Positions 7,947-14,050 of a stretch of 21,485 nt of DNA are shown here, piece after piece. The stretch spans positions 1 to 21,485 of the forward strand of contig CAIQOG010000607.1 of assembly GCA_903873355.1 (NCBI GenBank). The letters run 5' to 3'. The translations under genes and the position numbers were made by a program. Numbering within the stretch: the first letter of the stretch is position 1; each line of letters starts with the position of its first letter. The notes under the pieces were generated by a model. It worked only from the letters and a program-made list of their open reading frames with translations, searched no databases and had not been told where the DNA came from. Origin of the DNA: an uncultured Bacteroidales bacterium (GTDB taxonomy: Bacteria; Bacteroidota; Bacteroidia; Bacteroidales; Paludibacteraceae).

Positions 7947-8955
7947 AATTAATCAACTGCTGGAAGAAGTAAACCAGCTTGCTGCCTCGAATATCGATGA
8001 ACTGGAAGCACTTCGTATTAAATATCTCAGTAAAAAAGGTCAGATATCGGAACTGTTTAACGATTTCCGTAATGTGGCTAATGAGGAAAAACGCGAAGTT
8101 GGTCAGCTTCTTAATGACCTGAAAAACAAGGCTCAGGATAAAATTACCGAGATTAAAGAGTCATTTGAAAACTCACAACAAACTGAAGCCAAAAATGATC
8201 TGACACGCAGTGCCGACCCACTGAAACTTGGCACCCGTCACCCTTTGTCGTTGGTGAAAAATGAAATTATCGATATCTTCTCACGCATTGGCTTTACCAT
8301 TGCCGAAGGTCCGGAAATTGAAGACGACTGGCATGTGTTTGGTGCGCTGAACTTTCCACCGGAACATCCGGCACGCGATATGCAGGACACCTTCTTTATC
8401 GAGCAAAATCCGGATGTACTGCTTCGTACCCACACTTCGTCGGTGCAATCGCGCGTGATGGCCAAACAAAAACCGCCTATCCGTATGCTTTTCCCGGGTC
8501 GTGTATACCGCAACGAAGCCATTTCGTACCGTGCTCACTGCTTTTTTCATCAGGTGGAAGGACTTTATATCGATAAAGATGTTTCGTTCGCCGATCTGAA
8601 ACAGGCGTTGATGTATTTTGCCAAAGAAATGTTCGGAGAAAACACCGATATCCGCTTGCGTCCATCGTATTTCCCATTCACCGAACCAAGTGCCGAAATG
8701 GATATTTCGTGCAATATCTGTGGTGGTAAAGGTTGTCCCTTTTGCAAACACACCGGTTGGGTTGAAATCCTGGGTTGTGGTATGGTTGACCCGAATGTGC
8801 TTGAAAACTGCGGTATTGATTCAAAAATATATTCCGGGTACGCCTTCGGAATGGGTGTGGAACGCATTACCAACCTGAAATATCAGGTGAAAGACCTCCG
8901 CATGTTCTCCGAAAACGATGTGCGATTCCTGCAACAATTTGAGTCGGCATATTAG
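7936..8955 (+). CDS. pheS: Phenylalanyl-tRNA synthetase alpha subunit
   Basis: Catalytic subunit (339 aa, typical length) of the alpha2-beta2 class II synthetase that charges tRNA-Phe. An N-terminal coiled coil (about 1-90) that contacts tRNA precedes the catalytic domain. Seen in order: HPLSLVKNEIIDIF with GFTIAEGPEIEDDW (about 100-130), RTHTSSVQSRVM, FPGRVYRNEAISYRAH (motif 2 region), FFPFTEPSAEMD-like sequence around 240-255, and the final GYAFGMGVERI (motif 3). A CxxC...CxxC cluster (CNICGGKGCPFC, about 258-269) gives a small zinc-ribbon-like insert seen in many bacterial PheS. The pheT partner is not next to it; the following gene is an unrelated membrane protein behind a strong terminator. 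So pheS is a single-gene unit here. Confidence 0.97.
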   Translation: MKHKINQLLEEVNQLAASNIDELEALRIKYLSKKGQISELFNDFRNVANEEKREVGQLLNDLKNKAQDKITEIKESFENSQQTEAKNDLTRSADPLKLGTRHPLSLVKNEIIDIFSRIGFTIAEGPEIEDDWHVFGALNFPPEHPARDMQDTFFIEQNPDVLLRTHTSSVQSRVMAKQKPPIRMLFPGRVYRNEAISYRAHCFFHQVEGLYIDKDVSFADLKQALMYFAKEMFGENTDIRLRPSYFPFTEPSAEMDISCNICGGKGCPFCKHTGWVEILGCGMVDPNVLENCGIDSKIYSGYAFGMGVERITNLKYQVKDLRMFSENDVRFLQQFESAY

Positions 8956-8999
8956 TCAGATACAAGAACAAAGAGCAAAGACAAAAGACTTTTATAGTA

Positions 9000-9036
9000 T
9001 AAACCGTATTGAGAAATCAATGCGGTTTATTTTTTT
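9000..9036 (+). terminator. Rho-independent terminator after pheS
   Basis: TAAACCGTATTGA (9000-9012) pairs with TCAATGCGGTTTA (9017-9029) with one T-G wobble around a GAAA loop. Seven T follow. It lies 45 bases after the pheS stop. Confidence 0.92.
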
Positions 9037-9109
9037 AATTCAGCACCATTGCATTACAAAATAAATTGTATTTTTACAGCTTAAATCTTACTGTTTAAAT
9101 CTTAAACCT

Positions 9110-10240
9110 ATGGCACTTACTAATGATTCACAGCGCTTTACATCGCTCGATGTATTTCGGGGTCTGACTGTTTGTTTTATGATTGTCGTGAATACAACAG
9201 GGAATGGAAGCACTACTTACTGGCCGTTGTTGCATGCCGACTGGAACGGCTTCACTCCTACCGATTTAGTTTTTCCGTCTTTTCTTTTTGCGGTTGGAAA
9301 TGCACTCAGTTTCACTGCAAATCGTTGGGAAACCATGAAACAGTCGGAAGTTTTGCTGAAAATTTTCAAACGCACCGTGCTGATTTTCCTGATTGGCTAC
9401 CTGATGTACTGGTTTCCGTTTTTCAAACTTGATGCACAGTCGCATTTGATTTTGTCACCCCTTTCTCAAACCCGCATCATGGGTGTGCTGCAACGAATTG
9501 CGCTCTGCTATGGCATTACAGCACTTATTGTATATTATTTTGGTCAACGAAGTTCTATCTGGATAGGTCTGTCTTGTCTTTTTATCTATTGGACACTACT
9601 TCTCACTTCTGGTACACCGGGAGCTGAGTTGAGTAAAACAGGAAATGCTGTTTTACGTCTGGACACATGGTTATTGGGAGCAAATCATTTATATAGAGGC
9701 GAAGGTTTTCCATTCGATCCGGAAGGGATATTAAGCACCTTGCCGGCTTTGTTCAATGTGATTGCGGGATATATTGCCGGGGTATTTCTGCAAAAAAATG
9801 GTAAAAACAGCAAAGGGATTCTCAAACTGGTTGCAGTTGGTGTGGCATTGGTGCTTGTTGGATGTTTCTGGAATGAGTTTTTCCCGATCAACAAAAAACT
9901 CTGGACCAGTTCGTATGCTCTGCTGACAGTTGGTCTGGATTGTATGTTGATTGCGGGGATTGTTTATTTGGTCGATATTCTCGGACTAAAAAAGGGTACT
10001 CATTTTTTCCTTGTAACAGGAAAAAATCCGTTACTTATTTATCTGCTGAGTGAATTGGGAGTTACAGTTATGCTCCTGATACCCATTGGCAATGAATCGC
10101 TTTTCCGATGGCTATACAGTCATATTTTCATACATGCCGGCGATTATTTCGGGGCGTTTCTGTTTTCGGTTTGGTGGATGCTAATGTGCTGGTCGGTAGG
10201 ATATTTCCTTGACCGAAAAAAGATTTACATCAAATTATAA
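9110..10240 (+). CDS. DUF5009 / HGSNAT-like membrane acyltransferase
   Basis: Multi-pass inner-membrane protein (376 aa, about ten hydrophobic segments) of the family that includes human heparan-alpha-glucosaminide N-acetyltransferase and bacterial NagX (COG4299/DUF5009). The N-terminal signature RFTSLDVFRGLTVCFMIVVN (9-28) and the conserved HADWNGFTPTDLVFPSFLF (about 43-61) are intact. The histidine in that segment is the likely acyl-accepting residue by analogy. The predicted role is acetyl transfer across the membrane to an amino sugar, or a related modification; the substrate is unknown. A near-match to a -7 box (TATTTTTA, about 40 bases upstream) is the only promoter hint. It ends 7 bases from the convergent NigD-like gene, with no terminator between them. 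Confidence 0.85.
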   Translation: MALTNDSQRFTSLDVFRGLTVCFMIVVNTTGNGSTTYWPLLHADWNGFTPTDLVFPSFLFAVGNALSFTANRWETMKQSEVLLKIFKRTVLIFLIGYLMYWFPFFKLDAQSHLILSPLSQTRIMGVLQRIALCYGITALIVYYFGQRSSIWIGLSCLFIYWTLLLTSGTPGAELSKTGNAVLRLDTWLLGANHLYRGEGFPFDPEGILSTLPALFNVIAGYIAGVFLQKNGKNSKGILKLVAVGVALVLVGCFWNEFFPINKKLWTSSYALLTVGLDCMLIAGIVYLVDILGLKKGTHFFLVTGKNPLLIYLLSELGVTVMLLIPIGNESLFRWLYSHIFIHAGDYFGAFLFSVWWMLMCWSVGYFLDRKKIYIKL

Positions 10241-10247
10241 TACTTTA

Positions 10248-10988
10248 TCAGTAATAAGCATGTGGCACTAATTTCATAAATTTTGCCGGTGCTAAAAGAA
10301 CTGTTGAAGTAAAATCATACGTAAGATCATACGTTTTTTCGGCAGCCTGATAAGGCACATTCACATGAATTACCAGGTTGAGACTCGTAGAAGTTGTTCC
10401 TGCTTGCAAAGATTTCAGACTAAATGAAGCTATTCCATTCAGGAGATTCACAGGAGCATCGGCATTTGAATTGTGACGGAAATACAAATGAATTTTCCCA
10501 TCTGTAAACACTTTCGAAGTGTCGTTTACCAGATTAATATAATGCGTTTTATTGTAACCGGGATAATTAAACTCAACATTTAAATAATCACTTCCAATCC
10601 ACATTTGGTCAATTTTAATCGAATCATTTCCTATACTATCCTGAGTAGCTTTGGTTACATTAAAAATTCCTTTTGTCAAAACAGTGTACACATCATTTAG
10701 TTTTACATCGTAATCGTAAAGATGAGTAGAACTTTTGTCGGAAAGCAAGGTGTAATCAGCAACTATACGCTGTCCATCTTTTGGTATATAACCCTCAAAA
10801 TTGCAATCCTGCACATACATTAGCTTTTTATTGTCGAGGCGGAAAAAGAAATTCGTTTCCTTATACGGGTTCTGAACTGTTGCAATATCAACCTGAGATT
10901 CCGAGTAATCAATATCTTCGTGCATATCGCAAGCCACAAAAAGCGGTAAAATTGCTGAAAACAGAAATAGTTTGGTTATCGTTTTCAT
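10248..10988 (-). CDS. NigD-like lipoprotein
   Basis: Secreted lipoprotein (246 aa). A signal peptide ends in LFVAC with the lipidated cysteine at position 20, though phenylalanine at -3 makes it a slightly unusual lipobox. The rest matches the NigD-like family (an OB-like N-terminal domain plus a C-terminal beta domain) described from Bacteroides. Key stretches are KDGQRIVADYTLLSDKS (about 71-87), DSIGNDSIKIDQMWIGSDYLNVEF (about 117-140), and GKIHLYFRHN. The family is common in Bacteroidales; its name comes from a bacteriocin (nigrescin) locus, but most members have no known role. It is probably a single-gene unit at the outer membrane or cell surface. The assignment is confident; function is unknown. 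Confidence 0.85.
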   Translation of the reverse strand: MKTITKLFLFSAILPLFVACDMHEDIDYSESQVDIATVQNPYKETNFFFRLDNKKLMYVQDCNFEGYIPKDGQRIVADYTLLSDKSSTHLYDYDVKLNDVYTVLTKGIFNVTKATQDSIGNDSIKIDQMWIGSDYLNVEFNYPGYNKTHYINLVNDTSKVFTDGKIHLYFRHNSNADAPVNLLNGIASFSLKSLQAGTTSTSLNLVIHVNVPYQAAEKTYDLTYDFTSTVLLAPAKFMKLVPHAYY

Positions 10989-11046
10989 AAGGCAAATTAT
11001 TAAAGTTAAGTATTTAAAAATAAAGTATTTGTATCCAATAAAACAA

Positions 11047-11054
11047 CAAATATA
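11047..11054 (-). promoter_or_regulatory. -7 box for the NigD-like gene
   Basis: On the minus strand this reads TATATTTG, an exact TAnnTTTG match about 58 bases before the start codon. No TTG is found at the usual distance. Confidence 0.45.
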
Positions 11055-11103
11055 ATGCCGATTAAGTTTAAATTCCTATGTATTGGATAATTTTAGGTTT
11101 TAT

Positions 11104-12039
11104 TTAGTCAAAACTCAGGTAAGGTTTAATTTTTTGTATTGTTTCTTCATTAAATTCAGACAATTCTTTCAACTCGCTGATATCTTTCAGTTTGCCTTTC
11201 TTCCGGCGAAGTTCGTATAATGCTTTTGCCTGATAGAAATTAAAGTACGGATGACTTTTGAAGCGTTCGGCAGAGGCGAAATTCACATTGATTTTCTTCA
11301 CCAGCTCAGTATTTACCTTGCAAAATGGTCGAATTCGTTCCAGGTTATCCGGTTTCATGCCCCAGACCTCGCTCAACTGGTCGACAGACACAAAACCACC
11401 CGTTTGATTGCGGAAATGAACAATTCCTTTGGCATAACCCCGCCCAATGCCTTTTACCTGCATTAGCAGCGTGGTATCTGCAGAGTTCAACTCTACAACA
11501 ATATCGGTTCGTTTTATGGGTTTGTCAGACAGTATTGGTTTGACTTCGGCAATGGCAATATACGATTCAAGTTCTTTGAACTTTTCAGGTTTAATTCCAT
11601 ATACTTTCCCAAAATCTTCTTTGGTTTTATATCTTCCACCGGCTTTTCGATATTTGAGAATGTTGGAAGCAATAATCGGTTTCAACCCTAAGCTGACAAA
11701 TCCTGCAGAATCAAGCACATTGGGGTCAAAACTGAAAAGTATGTACCTGTCGTTTTGTTTTACCGGTTTGTTCTGAGCAAGACTGTGATATTTTTCTTCA
11801 AACTCGCGCTGATGTTCTTCACTTTGTTTTTGCCATTCAAGCTGTCGTAAACTATCACGCGAGACCAAAGACTTTTTGAATTGTTCTACCTCACTCAGGA
11901 ATTTTCGCCCATCTTGCTGTTGTATTGGGAAAAATAATGGCATCAGGTAATTTACTCCGATAGCCAACAGAATTAAAACCAACAGAACAATTATACCAAC
12001 ACGTTGACCTTTAGAAAAATAAAAGAAGTCCTTCCACAT
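11104..12039 (-). CDS. ComEA-type helix-hairpin-helix protein, membrane-anchored
   Basis: Protein of 311 aa with one membrane segment near the N-terminus (about 13-37, preceded by KGQR), then a charged stretch rich in Glu, Gln and Lys (about 45-90) and three helix-hairpin-helix units. These lie at about 103-163 (with SLGLKPIIASNILKYRKAGG), 182-242 (ELNSADTTLLMQVKGIGRGY) and 250-309 (VNFASAERFKSHPYFNFYQA). The LNSADTTxLxxVxGIG pattern is that of ComEA-like periplasmic DNA-binding domains. A role in binding double-stranded DNA at the cell envelope is therefore plausible, although competence is not established for most Bacteroidota. Only the middle unit keeps the canonical GIG; the other two are degenerate. 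It has its own well-formed promoter and is separated from the upstream tRNA by a terminator. Confidence 0.85.
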   Translation of the reverse strand: MWKDFFYFSKGQRVGIIVLLVLILLAIGVNYLMPLFFPIQQQDGRKFLSEVEQFKKSLVSRDSLRQLEWQKQSEEHQREFEEKYHSLAQNKPVKQNDRYILFSFDPNVLDSAGFVSLGLKPIIASNILKYRKAGGRYKTKEDFGKVYGIKPEKFKELESYIAIAEVKPILSDKPIKRTDIVVELNSADTTLLMQVKGIGRGYAKGIVHFRNQTGGFVSVDQLSEVWGMKPDNLERIRPFCKVNTELVKKINVNFASAERFKSHPYFNFYQAKALYELRRKKGKLKDISELKELSEFNEETIQKIKPYLSFD

Positions 12040-12069
12040 AAACCAATAACGCAGTTAAAATTAAAAGTC

Positions 12070-12100
12070 CAAAAATAATAAAACTTTTTAAGATTAACAA
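12070..12100 (-). promoter_or_regulatory. Promoter for the ComEA-type gene
   Basis: Minus strand: TTG (12100-12098), 20 bases, TATTTTTG (12077-12070). Both boxes and the spacing fit the Bacteroidota consensus, and it lies 30 bases before the start codon, just downstream of the tRNA terminator. Confidence 0.78.
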
Positions 12101-12111
12101 GCATAAAAACC

Positions 12112-12141
12112 AAAAAAGACAACAGAAATGTTGTCTTTTTT
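12112..12141 (-). terminator. Terminator after tRNA-Gly
   Basis: AAAAAAGACAACA (12112-12124) pairs perfectly with TGTTGTCTTTTTT (12129-12141) around a GAAA loop. It begins four bases beyond the tRNA. The ends are A/T-rich on both strands, so it can act in either direction. Confidence 0.85.
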
Positions 12142-12144
12142 TTG

Positions 12145-12217
12145 AGCGGCAAACGGGACTCGAACCCGCGACCTTCGGCTTGGGAAGCCAACGCTCTACC
12201 AACTGAGCTATTGCCGC
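12145..12217 (-). tRNA. tRNA-Gly (anticodon CCC)
   Basis: The 73-nt gene folds as a full cloverleaf. The acceptor arm is GCGGCAA with TTGCCGC; the D-arm is AGCTCAGTTGGTAGAGC; the anticodon stem is TTGGC/GCCGA with loop TTCCCAA; and the T-arm has loop TTCGAGT. The loop gives anticodon CCC, which reads GGG. The discriminator is U73, the usual identity base of bacterial tRNA-Gly. The 3' CCA is not encoded (the gene is followed by CAAA), so a CCA-adding enzyme must complete it. Confidence 0.95.
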
Positions 12218-12234
12218 ATTTTGTGTTGGGAATG

Positions 12235-12242
12235 CAAAGATA
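12235..12242 (-). promoter_or_regulatory. -7 box for tRNA-Gly
   Basis: On the minus strand this reads TATCTTTG, an exact match, 18 bases before the tRNA 5' end, a natural distance for a tRNA precursor start. There is no clear TTG upstream. Confidence 0.6.
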
Positions 12243-12329
12243 AATATTTTTCGGAAAACTTACTTTATAATACCTGAAAACCCTATAGATGGAAGTTATA
12301 GGCTTATCATCATATGCTATGTAATAAAA

Positions 12330-13790
12330 TTACGGCTTTCTGTTTTGATAGAAATAACTATCTACCGACTTATTTTTTATAATTAGCAAGTCATGTATTG
12401 GTTTGAAAGCTATAGATGTCCTGAGTAATATCCGCTTTTCAGGAGCTGACTTAGCAGGACTGGCCGATAATCCGGATATCCGGCTGATGGCTTTACTCAA
12501 TAATCCTTCACGGGTGTCGCCTAACAGATAGGAATAATCATCCTCAGTCCTATAATCCGGCACAAATCCTTTGGTAAAATCGCTTTGATGATCTTTGTTG
12601 AAATACTTCAAAATGATTGGCATAAACGCCCATTGGTTTTTTGTGTTTTGGTCATCGTACACAAGTGTGGAACCCACGTTTTTACCCACAGTAGTATCGC
12701 CGATAAGCACACATGGAAGAAATGGCTTCAGACCGTTGATTACCATTTCGCTTGCCGATGCAGTGCCTTTACCTGTCAGGAAAAAAATCCGCTGCAGGTT
12801 ATTTCCTACATTTTGTACCGGGTATGAAGCTGTGGAAGGCGTTGTAACATCAATGGTGGTAGCAAAATTAGTTACAAATGGATTATCGCTGTACTTACTT
12901 TTAAATGCATCGCTGTTGAAATAATTTGTATAATTCTGATTATATTCGGTATATGAAAATACTTTGGTAGTGGTAAGATTTGGAACAAGCATACTTGCCA
13001 GATGGACTGCCGATGTTATTATACCACCGTGATTGTAGCGTAAATCAACAATCAGTTCCGAGATATTCTCCTGTTTAAACTGCCCTATGGCAGTATTCAG
13101 TTCCAAATCATATTTCAACGTTTTGTCGCCCGGATCGTTAGTGAAAAAGTTGTATACCAAATAGCCTACCTTTTTATTCTGAATGGTATAAACCGTATCC
13201 ATATAGACCGGATCTTCCTGATAATTTGCGGCTTTATTAACAGTCACGGCAGTTTTGTCGGTAAAAATTCCATTCAGGTATGTAGAGAAGGTGATGCTTG
13301 AACTTGCTGTATTATCAAACAAGTAATTAACTACCGTAATGTAATTGCTCGTAGTAATTTGCTGACCATTAATTCTGCGGAAAATATCACCGCGTTTAAT
13401 ACCCATCGCTGCTGCAGGAGTCCCTCTTTTGGTATATGTTACAATACCAAGTACATTATTATTGTATACACTTTCCTTATATAGCTGAAATTCAAATCCA
13501 ATTTCCGAAGCACTTACCCCGTAAAGCTGGTTCAGGATATCCTGATAACTTTCGAATATGGCTGAAAACCGGTCATCTTTATATTTTAGGGTTTTGAAAT
13601 AGTCGGCCGGATTATCGTGGGTGGTTATTGAAGCCGGCAAAGTGGTATTCCAGTAGTAATACTGGTTCATGTTCTTGTAAATCCAGTCGTTTACATACTG
13701 GTACATTATCTGAGTATCATTTAACGGACCATCCGGATTACATCCCAACAGCAAAGTACTTACACACAAAAAGAATAAGAGTCGTTTCAT
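12330..13790 (-). CDS. S41 family (C-terminal processing type) serine peptidase, lipoprotein
   Basis: Lipoprotein of 486 aa. The signal peptide MKRLLFFLCVSTLLLGC has the lipidated Cys at 17. A helical N-terminal region (about 25-95) is followed by a PDZ-like domain (about 100-185; RGTPAAAMGIKRGDIFRRING) and the S41 catalytic domain. This domain shows IVDLRYNHGG (about 247-256), GKGTASASEMVINGL with catalytic S345, and K370 in TTVGKNVGS. The 25-residue Ser-Lys spacing is that of the Prc/CtpA catalytic dyad, so it should be active. It probably acts on envelope proteins in the periplasm or at the outer membrane; Bacteroidota have many such S41 lipoproteins and the target is unknown. A well-formed promoter lies upstream. 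Confidence 0.93.
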   Translation of the reverse strand: MKRLLFFLCVSTLLLGCNPDGPLNDTQIMYQYVNDWIYKNMNQYYYWNTTLPASITTHDNPADYFKTLKYKDDRFSAIFESYQDILNQLYGVSASEIGFEFQLYKESVYNNNVLGIVTYTKRGTPAAAMGIKRGDIFRRINGQQITTSNYITVVNYLFDNTASSSITFSTYLNGIFTDKTAVTVNKAANYQEDPVYMDTVYTIQNKKVGYLVYNFFTNDPGDKTLKYDLELNTAIGQFKQENISELIVDLRYNHGGIITSAVHLASMLVPNLTTTKVFSYTEYNQNYTNYFNSDAFKSKYSDNPFVTNFATTIDVTTPSTASYPVQNVGNNLQRIFFLTGKGTASASEMVINGLKPFLPCVLIGDTTVGKNVGSTLVYDDQNTKNQWAFMPIILKYFNKDHQSDFTKGFVPDYRTEDDYSYLLGDTREGLLSKAISRISGLSASPAKSAPEKRILLRTSIAFKPIHDLLIIKNKSVDSYFYQNRKP

Positions 13791-13819
13791 TACAGCTGAT
13801 TATTATAATTTATTGGTTG

Positions 13820-13850
13820 CAAATTTAATTAAAATTTATTTTATTTACAA
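13820..13850 (-). promoter_or_regulatory. Promoter for the S41 peptidase
   Basis: Minus strand: TTG (13850-13848), 20 bases, TAAATTTG (13827-13820), an exact match in both boxes and spacing. It lies 30 bases before the start codon. Confidence 0.78.
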
Positions 13851-13922
13851 CAATGTAAACAGCTGTTTTATACTTCGGGGCTTTTATCGTTACAAACGCT
13901 TATCCATATAACCTCTCGTTGG

Positions 13923-13964
13923 AAGGAGGTAGAAATGAATGCCGTGCGGGTAAAGAAAATTTAA
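13923..13964 (+). other. Nine-codon ORF with a strong Shine-Dalgarno sequence
   Basis: AAGGAGG (13923-13929) is followed after 5 bases by an ATG at 13935 that opens MNAVRVKKI and a TAA at 13962-13964. Such a strong ribosome site is unusual here, since none of the surrounding genes has one. The stretch lies on the plus strand between two minus-strand genes and ends in a terminator with seven T on the plus strand. So a short plus-strand transcript of about 130-170 nt is possible: a leader-like peptide or a small RNA. No clear plus-strand promoter is seen. Confidence 0.3.
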
Positions 13965-13985
13965 TATTACAAATCTGATATACCG

Positions 13986-14023
13986 AAAACGAGCCGATTC
14001 GAAAAGAATCAGCTCGTTTTTTT
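13986..14023. terminator. Terminator between the restriction-modification gene and the S41 gene
   Basis: AAAACGAGCCGATTC (13986-14000) pairs with GAATCAGCTCGTTTT (14006-14020) with one C/A mismatch and a 5-base loop. On the plus strand seven T end it; on the minus strand only four T follow. It lies 28 bases after the stop of the minus-strand methyltransferase gene. Confidence 0.8.
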
Positions 14024-14050
14024 AATTCAACAACTAACAGCTATAGAAAA

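Noticed and set aside
11991..12202. Minus-strand open frames running through the tRNA gene
   Set aside because: They cover the tRNA, its terminator and the promoter of the ComEA-type gene, so they are chance frames.
12145..12217. tRNA-Gly as an integration site for the accessory block
   Set aside because: The S41 gene with an intact promoter lies between it and the accessory genes, no partial tRNA repeat was seen, and there is no integrase.
13915..13935. GGAAGGAGGTAG resembles the GGAAGGAAGCAG core of SRP (4.5S) RNA
   Set aside because: The 5' side of the domain IV helix does not pair as needed, the ends of the surrounding sequence do not form the long closing stem, and two core positions differ.
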